DNA of 17,667 bases from Clostridia bacterium (GCA_017453605.1 JAFTEP010000302.1:1-17667), one strand, 5' to 3'; shown: positions 5,116-14,458, counted from the first letter of the stretch. Numbers and translations are program-made. Notes: a model not told the origin generated them from the letters alone.

Positions 5116-8100
5116 ATGGATCTCAGTCTGTTTTCGGCGGGAGCCGTTTTCGCGGTCGTTTTCATCCTGCTTGTTTTCATCATGGTAAAAAGAAAGGCGT
5201 TTTTCGTCGGCAGCGTCGCGGTGTCGCTGGCGACTCTCGCTCTCGCGGCACTCTGTGTCGCCGCTTCGTTCGGCGCTTTCACTTCCGGGGCCCAAAAGGC
5301 CGAAAAAGCCTCTGAGCAACCGGACAACGACGCCTATTTCGCCTCTGTCCTTCTCGTGAACGGCAGCACGGACGAGGCGATCTCGCTCATGGAAAGATCC
5401 GTCGCCGAGGACGAGAAACCCGACGGGCTCCTGATGCTCGCAAGGTTGAACGCCGTCGCCGGGAACGAGCGCAAGTCGCTTTTATACTATCTGAAATATG
5501 AAAAGCAGTGCGCCGAGGGAACGCCTCGGGAAGTTACGGACGAGAAGAACTACCTTCTGAACGCGATCCGCGCGGGAAGAGCTTCCAACGGCGCGCTCAG
5601 CGAATACTACGAACAGAACGCGGACGCAGCTTTGACAGCAGAGGTTCTGCCGACCTCCCTTGGTCCCGAAAACTTCATAAAAAGCGTGAAGGACCGCATC
5701 GACGCCTCGGTCGAAAGCTCCGGTCAGCGGCTCAAAAATGCCGCCGAGGCGGTCGCTCTCTCGGCGGAACTTCGCTCTTCGGACGAAAAAGAACTCGATC
5801 CCGAAAAGCTCGAGGAGGTCAAAAAAGCCGCCGGATCTCTGAACAAAATAATAAAGAACGACAAGTCTCTCAAATCGAACCGCGCCGTGAGAGAAGCGGC
5901 CCTGTATCTCAACTGCCGCGTCGGAGACAGCGGTGCGATCGCCGAAAACCTCAGCGAACACTCCGTCGACAGAGAACTGGAGGTCGCCGCCGAACTCATC
6001 GGAGCGGGACTCGTCACTCCGGCGGACATGAAGGGAGTCAAGCGTCCCTACACCGACGATCAGCTCTCGCAGGTCAGGGATCGCTGCAGCGCGATCTACA
6101 GCTCTTCCTCCGGCTCGCTCGACTCCGGGAAGAGGCGCGAATACAAAGAGCAGATAGACGCGATAGAAAATTCCAAAAACGACTACGCTCCGGTCACGGT
6201 GCTCGGATGGCTGACCGACGCCGCCGACGAAAAGAGCTGCGAGGACGACAGCAAGGCATTCCTCGAGGCGGCGAAGGGCTACGCCGCCATCGGCCTCAGC
6301 AGGAAGGCTTCGGACTGCCTGGATTCGGCGCTCGAGACCGCCGGTACCTCCGGCGACAGCGAATACGCCGAAAAGATGGGCGCGATCAAGGCGGTCATAA
6401 CGGGGGTCGACTCGGAAAACGTGATGCACGTTTCGGAATACGTCAGCGAAGCCCTCGAACTCGCCGCTCCGGTCGACTCCGCCGCGATGAATCCCTCGTC
6501 CACCGTCAAACTCGACAAGGATGAGAACGGCCAAATTATCCCCGCCGACACCGAGGGAGCGATCCGCAGGATCACCGAAGAGATCTCCCGCACCGCGGAA
6601 AAGAAGCGCGCGGTCATAAATATCGGCAGGGTCGACTCCTCGGGTTTTGACAAGGTCAGCTTCACCGTGAGCTTCGGAGACGGCGCGGGCATCACCGAAA
6701 AGAACTTCAGGGATCTTGTCTCCGTTTCCGACTGCGGATACTACATCACGGAATATGAAGTCAAAAAGCTCGACGACCTCAAGGGAAGGATCATCCTTCT
6801 GTGCGACATCTCCGGCAGTATGTCCGGCAAAGAAAGCGATCTGCGAGCCGCGGTCGAGGGCTTTGCGGAGGATATGGGCAGGGATGAGATGATCGCCGTC
6901 GCGGGCTTCAGCAGCGGTCTGGAATTCCGTTCGGACTTCTTGGATTCGAAGGATCTGATCGCCGAATATGCTTCCAGACTGAACGCGGGCGGAGGCACGG
7001 CGATCGTGAGCTCGATGGAGAGCATTTCGACGATGTTCTCCAAAGAATACGACCTCAACAATATCCTGATCGTGATGACCGACGGTCAGGACGGAAACCG
7101 CCTGAGCACGCAGTCGCTCCGCGACCGCATCGGGCTTCTGGTCGCGTCATACGACTGCACGGTCTATACCATAGGGCTCGGTGACGGCGTCGACAGAGAA
7201 TATCTCGAGACCATCGCCGACATCGGCAACGGCAGGTTCGTCTTCTCCGAACACGCAAACGGACTCGAGACCTTCTACAGCTTCATCCACACTCAGCTTT
7301 CGAACAGATATCTCGTGACGTTCACCGCAAAAGACAAGACGCAGAATGAGAGAAAGATAGAAGTCAACCTCAACGAAGCCGTCGGCACCGCCTCGAAGAC
7401 CTACTGGCTCGACGAATCAAAAAGGAACGATCCGGACGACGACGAAAACGATCTTGTTTTCCGCAGCGCCAACAAAACGGAACTCTTCCTCGACGGTCTC
7501 GACAGAAAGGTCGTCTACGGCACGTCCAAGGACGTCACGCTCACGCTCTGCGGCATGAACTTCTCCAAGGACGAAAACTACACCGTGACCCTGCGCGGCA
7601 ACCTGCATCCGACGAAGCTGAACTGGTCGTTCGTCAGCGACACGATGCTCTCCCTCACTCTTCCCGGCGGTATGCCCGAAGGCAGCTACACTCTGTCGGT
7701 CGAGGGGAAGAACGAAAAGAAGGAACTCGCAAACGCCCTGTATATCGGCAGTGAAAAGAACGCTCGCAAGACGGTGACGTACGGCAGCTACGTCTTCAGG
7801 TGCGACAGCGTCAAAAAGACGGATCAGAGCATCACGCTGAGCGGAAACGTCGTGCTCAACGAATGGCTCACCTTCAATTCCGAGGTGACGCTCGGCTACG
7901 GATATGACGACAGGTATTCGACCTACGTCACACTCACCTCCACGGGCGGAGCGCGCATCGACTACAGCCCTTCGGGAACGAGAGGGCTCGCAAAGTATCT
8001 CGCCGAAAGAGGCGTCAGCGTTCCCGTGGCTCTGCCGGAGAACGTGAGGATCTATCAGGAGAAATACGACTGCTCCGACTACGACAAATTCCCGGTGCAG

Positions 8101-9264
8101 AAATTCACCGTCAGCGTTCCGATGTATATAAAGACATTCGCATATATCGGCGGCGAATTCGCGTTGTATCCCGATATGTTCTACTCGAGCGCATTCTACA
8201 ACGAACCGGAGCTTCCGTTCTTCAGAGACCTTGCGAAAAACCTCTCGAACTCGATCTTCCGCAAGAACATTGAAGGGTCGCTCGTCTTCACCTGCAACGA
8301 GCTGTGCGTCAACGGCAAGCTCGAACTCGGCTACGACAAGGACAACGCTCTCGAACAGAAATTCTCTCTCACAAAGCTCCCGCTCAATCTCAGCGCTCTG
8401 AAACTCGAAGTTGACACGGTCAAGAACGAATATTCCATAGAGTTCGAGGTCGGCTTCGCAGATCTGAAGATGATGCCCAAAAAGGTAAAGGGCGGCGTGA
8501 CCTTCAACGGGATCGGGCTCAAGCTCGGCTGGAAGAACTCCAGGCTCAACGAACTGATGTTCAGCGCGTCCGGAAAGGTCACGGTCACCGAAACGCCGAT
8601 ACCGCTCTATCTGACAAAGGTCGGCTTCGGCGTGTCAGACGGTCTATCGGAAGTCAATGAGCTGAAGGATCTGTTGAATCTGACGGTGACCGGCAAATTC
8701 AATCTCTCGACGGTCGACATCCTGGAGCTTATAGACTGCGAAACGATAAACAATATGCTGAACAAGGACAAGCTGCCGCTGGCGGAGATCGACGACGCTA
8801 CGCTGAACGTCTGCCTTGGAAAATTGAACATAAACTTCTCTGCGAACCTGAAGGTATTGGACATCAACATGGGCAAGTGTCAGGTCAACTTCGGCAAGTT
8901 CACCTACAAGAATGCCTGCCTCGGGCTCGTAAGAGAGCAGTACGGAGCCGAGATCTCTATCACTCTCGGACCGGAATTCAAATTCAAGAACTTCGAGTTC
9001 ACTCTTCGCGGGACGAACGATCTTTTGCTCGGAGTCCCCTGCTCGTTCTTCACCAGCTCCGGCAGACTGCATTTTCTCATCACCTGGGGCCCGTTCGATT
9101 ACACGAAGGACCTTGACGGCGATTTCACCTTCGGCTTCTTCAACAACGATTTCGGCGAATACCATTTCGTCATAATGGCGAAGGGGACCGCGGACGGGAA
9201 CAAGACCTCGGGATTCCGGGTCGACTGGTCGAGGTCCGCGGGATTTGACTGGAGCAAGCTGTGA
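5116..9264 (+). CDS. Large membrane-anchored VWA-domain protein with IPT/TIG-like domain
   Basis: A protein of 1382 residues. AAGGAG stands 6-7 bases before the ATG. TM helices at ~6-24 and ~31-55 are joined by a short KRK loop, so by the positive-inside rule N-terminus and bulk are both outside. Residues ~60-500 are helical, charged and TPR-like. A VWA domain (~556-740) has a complete MIDAS: D564-x-S566-x-S568 (DISGSMS), T628 (GGGTAIVSS) and D656 (MTDGQDG), so it can bind Mg2+ and a ligand. At ~790-880 is an IPT/TIG-like beta domain (GTSKDVTLTLCGMNFS). The last ~500 residues are beta-rich with alternating hydrophobic strands and match no family I recognise. It is cotranscribed with the next gene, whose start overlaps its stop. 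It is probably an envelope adhesion or assembly factor. The ligand is unknown. The domain calls are firm, the role is inference. Confidence 0.88.
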   Translation: MDLSLFSAGAVFAVVFILLVFIMVKRKAFFVGSVAVSLATLALAALCVAASFGAFTSGAQKAEKASEQPDNDAYFASVLLVNGSTDEAISLMERSVAEDEKPDGLLMLARLNAVAGNERKSLLYYLKYEKQCAEGTPREVTDEKNYLLNAIRAGRASNGALSEYYEQNADAALTAEVLPTSLGPENFIKSVKDRIDASVESSGQRLKNAAEAVALSAELRSSDEKELDPEKLEEVKKAAGSLNKIIKNDKSLKSNRAVREAALYLNCRVGDSGAIAENLSEHSVDRELEVAAELIGAGLVTPADMKGVKRPYTDDQLSQVRDRCSAIYSSSSGSLDSGKRREYKEQIDAIENSKNDYAPVTVLGWLTDAADEKSCEDDSKAFLEAAKGYAAIGLSRKASDCLDSALETAGTSGDSEYAEKMGAIKAVITGVDSENVMHVSEYVSEALELAAPVDSAAMNPSSTVKLDKDENGQIIPADTEGAIRRITEEISRTAEKKRAVINIGRVDSSGFDKVSFTVSFGDGAGITEKNFRDLVSVSDCGYYITEYEVKKLDDLKGRIILLCDISGSMSGKESDLRAAVEGFAEDMGRDEMIAVAGFSSGLEFRSDFLDSKDLIAEYASRLNAGGGTAIVSSMESISTMFSKEYDLNNILIVMTDGQDGNRLSTQSLRDRIGLLVASYDCTVYTIGLGDGVDREYLETIADIGNGRFVFSEHANGLETFYSFIHTQLSNRYLVTFTAKDKTQNERKIEVNLNEAVGTASKTYWLDESKRNDPDDDENDLVFRSANKTELFLDGLDRKVVYGTSKDVTLTLCGMNFSKDENYTVTLRGNLHPTKLNWSFVSDTMLSLTLPGGMPEGSYTLSVEGKNEKKELANALYIGSEKNARKTVTYGSYVFRCDSVKKTDQSITLSGNVVLNEWLTFNSEVTLGYGYDDRYSTYVTLTSTGGARIDYSPSGTRGLAKYLAERGVSVPVALPENVRIYQEKYDCSDYDKFPVQKFTVSVPMYIKTFAYIGGEFALYPDMFYSSAFYNEPELPFFRDLAKNLSNSIFRKNIEGSLVFTCNELCVNGKLELGYDKDNALEQKFSLTKLPLNLSALKLEVDTVKNEYSIEFEVGFADLKMMPKKVKGGVTFNGIGLKLGWKNSRLNELMFSASGKVTVTETPIPLYLTKVGFGVSDGLSEVNELKDLLNLTVTGKFNLSTVDILELIDCETINNMLNKDKLPLAEIDDATLNVCLGKLNINFSANLKVLDINMGKCQVNFGKFTYKNACLGLVREQYGAEISITLGPEFKFKNFEFTLRGTNDLLLGVPCSFFTSSGRLHFLITWGPFDYTKDLDGDFTFGFFNNDFGEYHFVIMAKGTADGNKTSGFRVDWSRSAGFDWSKL

Positions 9265-11303
9265 TAGGGGTGGTGAAAGAAAAAATGAACGGAATGAACA
9301 GTGTGAAGAAAATGAAGAAAAACAGCTTATTTATCCTTATGGTTACCGTTACCGCCGTACTGCTCGCGCAGACCTTCGCGCCCGCGGTCCTCGCCCAGCC
9401 CGCCGAAGAGGTGCTTTTCGAGCTCGAGGAGGACGGAGAACTCGTCCTGTTTTTAAGCTGGAAAAACTCCCGTCCCGACGTGAAGTTCATTTCGCCCGAC
9501 GGCACGGTCTACGGTCTCTGGGATGAATCCCCTGACACGAGGCTTTCCGCGGGAGAGCACGAGGCGTATTTCAGGATCGTCAGCGCAAAGGCGGGCGTGT
9601 GGAAAGCTCTCTGCGACAGGAGCGCCGATCCCGTGCTGAAAATAGAAAGAGTCCGGGTGCAATCTATGTTCGTCATAGAGAACGTCTCGCTGACTCAGCT
9701 CGGAAACACCGTTTATGAAGTCGGCTTCTCTTCGAGCTGCGACGAACTCATCGGCTATTCCTACAGCGTGATGCTGATCGCGGACGGCGACACCTCGGCG
9801 TCCAGACTTCTCGCTTCCGGATACGCTTCGTCGAACGACTGCGTCACCGTGGAGGTCGATCTCTCGCAGGCACCGAGCTACGACGGATACAGGATCATGG
9901 TCGAGGGCAAGTTCTATTCCGGCTCTCTCGAGATCAGCGACTCCGCCGTCTCCGACACCTTCAGATTCGTGAATCCCGATTCATATCTGCCTGAGACGGA
10001 GTTTTCCGTAACGCTTATGCCCGAACGCTTCTGCGCCGCGGTCGTCTGGGAACCGGGCTGGCAAACGGAATATCTCGTCGCCGTGACCGAGGATGACGGA
10101 TCGGGAAATAAAGACACGCAGTTCGAGAGCTTTTCGGGCTCCGACGCCGGATACTATGAATTTTCCTTCTCGGCGGACGCGAAGATTGTCACTTTCGGTT
10201 TCAGAGAAAAGACCACCGACTTTTTCAGCGATGAAAAGACTCTGTCTGTCGATCTCGAAAAACTGCCGACGGTCTCGTTCGTGAGCGCGGACGCGACCTC
10301 CGAACGCGAGATCCCCGCCGAATACGTGCGCTTTACGACTCCGACCGAAGTGACCTTCTCCGACGGCGATAAAAAGACCGTAGTCGAGCTTTCGGGAGAC
10401 GGCAGCATATATCTTGCCCTGCCTGGAGACGGCCTCGCAAAGATGAGCGCGGAATATTTTCTCCCGAACGGAGTCAGGGTCCTGACCGAAAAAGAGGTCT
10501 TCATCGACCGCGAGCCTCCGAGGATCGAGATGCTCCAGGACTACACTAACGCCACAACAACGCGCGAGACTTTCGAGATCGCCGGCACCGTCTCGGGATG
10601 CACAGAGCTCTTCGTCGGAGATCAGAAGATAGAATTTGATCCCGAGGGAATGTTCATCCACACCCTTACACTCGCGGAGGGTGAAAACGAATTCGACGTG
10701 ACCGCCGCGGACGCCGCCGGGAACAAGTCGCTCTACTGCGTGAGCGTGACCCGCCGCACGGAGGAAGCCGCCGAGGGCGCTCTCTCGCTCCGCGAGAGGC
10801 TCGCGCAGAAGACGGCGAATCCGACCCTCAAAACTCTGATCCGCTTCTCGCCGGCGATCCTCGCCGCGCTCATCGGCATCGCTCTCGTCATAACCGCTCT
10901 CGTCTCCTGGAAGAAGAAGGATTCGCGCGGGATCCTGAAGGGCTTCCGCAGGCTTTTCGCCGCGCTCTCCATGGGCTCGTTCAGCTTCGCGTTCTACTCT
11001 CTGACGGGCTTCCTGGTAAAGAAGACCCTCGCCTCCGATCTCGACTTCATCGACACCGCGCTCGATTCCGTCGAGGAGGCGGCGAAGCTGCTCGAATGGG
11101 AGAACACGTATTTTGTCCTCTTTCTTGTCGGGCTCGGAGCGGCGGCGCTCTTCGGGATCGCTTACGGCGTCGTCAGACTGATAGAAAAGAAAAAGGGCTT
11201 TTCTAAGTCCGATAAGAAAGACAAAAAAGACTCTTCCGATAAAGAAAAAAAGGCTCCGCTCCCCGAAAAGAACGCGAAGCCGAATGGCAAAAAGAAAAAA
11301 TGA
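9261..11303 (+). CDS. Membrane protein with signal peptide, Ig-like domain, three TM helices and Lys-rich tail
   Basis: A protein of 680 residues. The GTG at 9261 overlaps the upstream stop (GTGA) and has GGAG 6 bases before it, so coupled translation is likely. An ATG at 9285 is the alternative. A signal peptide ends near VLA-QPA (residue ~44). An ectodomain of about 480 residues follows. Residues ~419-496 look like a bacterial Ig-like or glucodextranase-B-type domain (TFEIAGTVSGCTELFVGDQ, then EGENEFDVTAADAAGNKS). TM helices are at ~530-551, ~565-588 and ~616-638. The KKKDSR loop and a final 37-residue tail full of Lys are predicted cytoplasmic, consistent with the positive-inside rule. With the VWA protein it forms a two-gene envelope operon, and a direct partnership is plausible. 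No enzyme motif is seen. The tail could bind acidic partners or nucleic acid, which is speculation. Confidence 0.85.
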   Translation: MIGVVKEKMNGMNSVKKMKKNSLFILMVTVTAVLLAQTFAPAVLAQPAEEVLFELEEDGELVLFLSWKNSRPDVKFISPDGTVYGLWDESPDTRLSAGEHEAYFRIVSAKAGVWKALCDRSADPVLKIERVRVQSMFVIENVSLTQLGNTVYEVGFSSSCDELIGYSYSVMLIADGDTSASRLLASGYASSNDCVTVEVDLSQAPSYDGYRIMVEGKFYSGSLEISDSAVSDTFRFVNPDSYLPETEFSVTLMPERFCAAVVWEPGWQTEYLVAVTEDDGSGNKDTQFESFSGSDAGYYEFSFSADAKIVTFGFREKTTDFFSDEKTLSVDLEKLPTVSFVSADATSEREIPAEYVRFTTPTEVTFSDGDKKTVVELSGDGSIYLALPGDGLAKMSAEYFLPNGVRVLTEKEVFIDREPPRIEMLQDYTNATTTRETFEIAGTVSGCTELFVGDQKIEFDPEGMFIHTLTLAEGENEFDVTAADAAGNKSLYCVSVTRRTEEAAEGALSLRERLAQKTANPTLKTLIRFSPAILAALIGIALVITALVSWKKKDSRGILKGFRRLFAALSMGSFSFAFYSLTGFLVKKTLASDLDFIDTALDSVEEAAKLLEWENTYFVLFLVGLGAAALFGIAYGVVRLIEKKKGFSKSDKKDKKDSSDKEKKAPLPEKNAKPNGKKKK

Positions 11304-11311
11304 TTTAAAAT

Positions 11312-11347
11312 CGGCGGCCGGTAAAGATCCCGGCCGCCGGATTTTTT
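11312..11347. terminator. Bidirectional rho-independent terminator between convergent operons
   Basis: A perfect 10-bp GC stem (CGGCGGCCGG, 11312-11321, with CCGGCCGCCG, 11330-11339) has an 8-base loop. On the plus side it is followed by six T (11342-11347). On the minus side it is followed by TTTTAAAT. It serves the VWA operon and the convergent MBL/tgt/thioesterase operon. Confidence 0.92.
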
Positions 11348-11355
11348 AAAAGTTT

Positions 11356-12534
11356 TCAGCAATCGAGTGTGTAGTCTCTTGTGTGGGCGAAATAGAGGTT
11401 TTTGACGCCGAGCTTGCCTACGAGATACGCGCTCAGGCCCTCGATCGTCTGCGTGCGGTATTCCGGCACTGGCCAGAGGGCGTCCTTCGGGCGCATATAG
11501 TAGTAGACCGCCCAGTCGGGATCGCCGTAGCCGTGGTGAGCGATCTGCACTGTGTCGGCGGCGAGCTCGAAGCCGTATGCGGGGATCATGAAGCGTGTCG
11601 CCTTCGCGCTGGCGTCGCCCATCCACATGACCTTCCTCCTGCCGAGGGTCATCCTGAACACGACGGACGTGTTGTTGGTGTTGGACATGGAATCTCCGGC
11701 GAGCCCGTCCTGGCACCAGAGGCATTCGAAGACGGCGTTCCTGATGTGATAGACGTCGCCTGTGTGCGGCATATAGAGCTTTGTGGTCTCGGGGAATTTC
11801 TCGACCGCCTCTTCTATCAGCGTGTATTCGCCGATCAGATATTCTCCGGTCCTCAGAGCCTTGGCGTAGCCGGGGTTGTTGTAGACGATCGCCTCGACGT
11901 CGACCTTGTCGAGGTATCTGTCCGCGAAATCCTTGAAGCAGTTGACGTGATCCGGGTGGTGGTGAGTGAGGATCCAGAATGCGATCACCGGCTTTTCGCC
12001 CTCGGGAAGCCTGGAAACGAGGTGGTTGTAGAGCTGATCCGCCTCGCCGTGGTTGGACATACCGCCGTCGATGACGACGAAGCTTCCGTCGCAGAGCTGG
12101 CAGGCGTAGCTCATGCCGCAGTCGACGTCGCAGTATTCGCTCCTGAGCTGTGTGACGGTCGGCTTGAAGCCCCTGTCGGTGAAGACGTTCTCGGTCTCTC
12201 TGACCGGAAGCGTGCTCTGCGGCTCGACGAGCACGCGGACCTGCGACATATAGGGATACCACTCGATGTGGACGTCCAGCTCGCCGTTGACAAGAGTCGC
12301 GAAGCGGTTGGGACCGATGCTGTTCTCCTGCCAGATTTCATATCCCGCGGCGATAAGGACTTCCTCGTACTCGTAGAAATCCTCCTCGCGGCAGCACCAG
12401 TAGGTCCTCTCGGTCGATCCGTTGCCGAGGTAGTGGCGGGAGTGAGTGACGTCGCCGGGGAACGCCGGGATCCTTTCGTGGAGGTTCTCGGGCTCCTTTT
12501 CGTGGTCGGTGTGGATGAATTCGTACTTGATCAT
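11356..12534 (-). CDS. MBL-fold (metallo-beta-lactamase superfamily) hydrolase, ComEC-like type
   Basis: A protein of 392 residues. An N-terminal region of ~130 residues without a recognised fold precedes the MBL domain. The metal motif HHHPDH is at 191-196, preceded by FVVIDGG (152-158). Later come NNTSVVFRM (~287-295), MGDAS (305-309, metal-bridging Asp) and AHHG (332-335). The NxxSVV...GD...HHG pattern is that of ComEC/Rec2-related MBL proteins rather than beta-lactamases or glyoxalases. It is predicted to be a cytosolic metal-dependent hydrolase, since no signal peptide is visible. The substrate is unknown. AAAGGAG lies 8 bases before the ATG. It is last in a minus-strand operon, 42 bases after tgt, and ends at the bidirectional terminator. 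No functional link with tgt is evident. Confidence 0.88.
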   Translation of the reverse strand: MIKYEFIHTDHEKEPENLHERIPAFPGDVTHSRHYLGNGSTERTYWCCREEDFYEYEEVLIAAGYEIWQENSIGPNRFATLVNGELDVHIEWYPYMSQVRVLVEPQSTLPVRETENVFTDRGFKPTVTQLRSEYCDVDCGMSYACQLCDGSFVVIDGGMSNHGEADQLYNHLVSRLPEGEKPVIAFWILTHHHPDHVNCFKDFADRYLDKVDVEAIVYNNPGYAKALRTGEYLIGEYTLIEEAVEKFPETTKLYMPHTGDVYHIRNAVFECLWCQDGLAGDSMSNTNNTSVVFRMTLGRRKVMWMGDASAKATRFMIPAYGFELAADTVQIAHHGYGDPDWAVYYYMRPKDALWPVPEYRTQTIEGLSAYLVGKLGVKNLYFAHTRDYTLDC

Positions 12535-12576
12535 GGCGTTGACTCCTTTTTGTTTGTGGGTTATATTTATCGGCTC

Positions 12577-13710
12577 TCAGCCGATCCTTGTGCTGATCTT
12601 CGGCGAGTATTCCCTTCTGAACTCCTCGAATCTGTCCTCGTCGATGGCATCCCTGATGCGCTCCATAAGAGTGTTGTAGAACCAGAGATTGTGCATCACG
12701 AGAAGCCTCGGTCCGAGGATCTCTTTTGATTTTATGAGATGCCTGATATAAGCGCGCGAGAACTGTCTGCACACCGGGCAGGAACACTCCGGGTCTATCG
12801 GCAGGGGATCGTCGGCGTAGCGGTTGTTGTTCATATTGATGATCCCCTGCGAGGTGTAGACGTGACCGTGGCGCGCGTTGCGGGTCGGCATCACGCAGTC
12901 AAATAAGTCGATACCTCTCGCGACGCCCTCTATGATGTTCTGGCAGGTGCCGACTCCCATCAGATACCTCGGCTTGTCCTCGGGCAGAAAGGGCTCGACG
13001 CAGTCGATGATATGATACATCTCCTCGTGGCTCTCGCCCACCGCGAGCCCTCCGATCGCGTAACCGTCGAGCCCCATTTGGCTGATCTCCTGCGCGTGGG
13101 CGATACGGACGTCGTCGTATGTGCCGCCCTGATTGATCCCGAAAAGAAGCTGATCGGGATTGAGGGTGTCGCCAAGCGAGTTCAGTCTGTCGTGCTCTGT
13201 TTTGCAGCGTCTGAGCCAGCGCGTGGTGCGCTCTGTGGATCTGAGGACGTATTCTCTCGGAGACGGGTTTTCGACGCACTCGTCGAACGCCATCGCGACG
13301 GTGGAGGCGAGGTTCGACTGTATTTTCATGCTCTCCTCCGGCCCCATGAAGATCCTCGCGCCGTCAATGTGGCTCTGGAAGGTCACGCCCTCTTCGGTGA
13401 TCTTTCTTAATCCCGCCAGGCTGAACACCTGGAAGCCGCCGCTGTCGGTGAGGACGGGCCCGGACCAGTTCATGAACTTTCTTATCCCGCCCATCTTCTT
13501 TATCAGTTCGTCGCCGGGTCTGACGTGGAGGTGATAGGTGTTGGAAAGCTCGATCTGACAGCGGAGTTTTTCGAGCTCCGGCGCGCTGACTCCGCCCTTT
13601 ATGGCGGCGCTCGTGCCGACGTTCATGAACGCCGGTGTCTGCACGACGCCGTGGACGGTCGTGAAGACTCCTCTGCGCGCTTTGGAGTTTTTCTTTATCA
13701 CTTCAAACAT
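12577..13710 (-). CDS. tgt: Queuine tRNA-guanine transglycosylase (Tgt)
   Basis: A protein of 377 residues, the usual length for bacterial Tgt. It swaps guanine-34 of tRNAs with GUN anticodons for preQ1 in queuosine synthesis. General-base D89 lies in LTDSGGFQVFSL, substrate-pocket residues in MAFDECV (140-146) and AIGGLAVGE (218-226), and nucleophile D271 in LFDCVMPTRNARHG. Zinc ligands are C309, C311, C314 (CSCPVC) and H340 (LLVMHNL). One difference from many homologues is GINQGG (191-196) where GIVQGG is commoner. The ATG overlaps the 3' end of the thioesterase gene by 13 bases, and the ribosome site is weak (AAAGAG), suggesting coupled translation. No other queuosine genes are in the window. 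Confidence 0.97.
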   Translation of the reverse strand: MFEVIKKNSKARRGVFTTVHGVVQTPAFMNVGTSAAIKGGVSAPELEKLRCQIELSNTYHLHVRPGDELIKKMGGIRKFMNWSGPVLTDSGGFQVFSLAGLRKITEEGVTFQSHIDGARIFMGPEESMKIQSNLASTVAMAFDECVENPSPREYVLRSTERTTRWLRRCKTEHDRLNSLGDTLNPDQLLFGINQGGTYDDVRIAHAQEISQMGLDGYAIGGLAVGESHEEMYHIIDCVEPFLPEDKPRYLMGVGTCQNIIEGVARGIDLFDCVMPTRNARHGHVYTSQGIINMNNNRYADDPLPIDPECSCPVCRQFSRAYIRHLIKSKEILGPRLLVMHNLWFYNTLMERIRDAIDEDRFEEFRREYSPKISTRIG

Positions 13711-14432
13711 TTTTCGCTCTTTTCGGTCTTTATGCGGGAAACGAAGCAGGGCGTCTGTTTTGTTTTGTTGAAGGCTCCGACGAGGGTATATCCCTCTCCC
13801 GCGGATCTTTTCAGTTCAAGCACGTCGCCCTGCGAAGCCTCGTGCTGAAACAGGATCTCTATGGAAGATATGAACTCGTCCTTGCCGTACGACAGGCAGT
13901 CGGTCGCGATATCCGCGTAGACGCAGTTGTTGAGATGCTCGTTCTCGTCGGTCATCGAGCGGTAGACCGTTCTCTCTCCGGCGCTCTCTGCGCCGTCGAT
14001 ATCGAGCCTTTTGTCGAGTTCGACGTCCAGCGCCTTGTCGGCGTGATCGGGCAGGACGACTCCGAGGCGCGAGGGATGCGCGATCCTTCTTTTTTCAAAG
14101 TCTAAAAGCACCCATTTGCTGACGGCGCCGCCGACGAACCTCCCGTCCAGGAAAAAGCGGAAATCTCTCCTGAAAGCCGCTCCGCGCACTCCGATACTGT
14201 AGGTCTCAAGATCGATCGCCGCTCCGTCGATCAGCGGCTCATTCAATTCCAAATCGAGCGCGTAAAGAACGAAGACGACTCCGTTCGAGCGCATCCTGGG
14301 ATATGTCATCCCGAACTGGTCAAGGTCCTCCCTCGCCGCCTGCTGCATCGCCCTCAGAAGCGAGGAGGGTCTCGCGAAGCCGCTCGGCTCGACGTCGAAC
14401 GACGAGACGCGAAGCTTTAGTTTTTTTGCCAT
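13698..14432 (-). CDS. Acyl-ACP thioesterase (FatA/FatB family)
   Basis: A protein of 244 residues, fitting the double-hotdog bacterial acyl-ACP thioesterases. It would release free fatty acids from acyl-ACP in the cytosol. The N-terminal hotdog carries the substrate-type helix (LLRAMQQAAREDLDQFG). The C-terminal hotdog holds the catalytic signature in TDENEHLNNCVYADI (~162-176), with Asp, Asn and His in the family's D-x-N-x-H-x-N-N form. Such stand-alone enzymes are common in anaerobic Clostridia. It is first in its operon, behind a TTGACA promoter, and its 3' end overlaps the tgt start. The ATG at 14432 has an AGGAA-type site about 9 bases before. Chain-length preference cannot be read from the sequence. 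Confidence 0.92.
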   Translation of the reverse strand: MAKKLKLRVSSFDVEPSGFARPSSLLRAMQQAAREDLDQFGMTYPRMRSNGVVFVLYALDLELNEPLIDGAAIDLETYSIGVRGAAFRRDFRFFLDGRFVGGAVSKWVLLDFEKRRIAHPSRLGVVLPDHADKALDVELDKRLDIDGAESAGERTVYRSMTDENEHLNNCVYADIATDCLSYGKDEFISSIEILFQHEASQGDVLELKRSAGEGYTLVGAFNKTKQTPCFVSRIKTEKSEKCLK

Positions 14433-14458
14433 TTTCCCGTTCCTTTCCTTGTAAGTCT

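Noticed and set aside
5482..6534. Long minus-strand frame of 350 codons inside the VWA gene
   Set aside because: A shadow of a high-GC coding region. The plus frame carries the TM helices, the MIDAS and a strong start.
11162..12262. Minus-strand frame of 366 codons over the MBL gene
   Set aside because: Arg-rich composition, crosses the terminator and the end of the opposite gene, and is out of frame with the HHHPDH metal motif.
11383..12729. Plus-strand frame of 448 codons antisense to the MBL gene
   Set aside because: Composition typical of an antisense shadow. The minus strand has all catalytic motifs and a good ribosome site.
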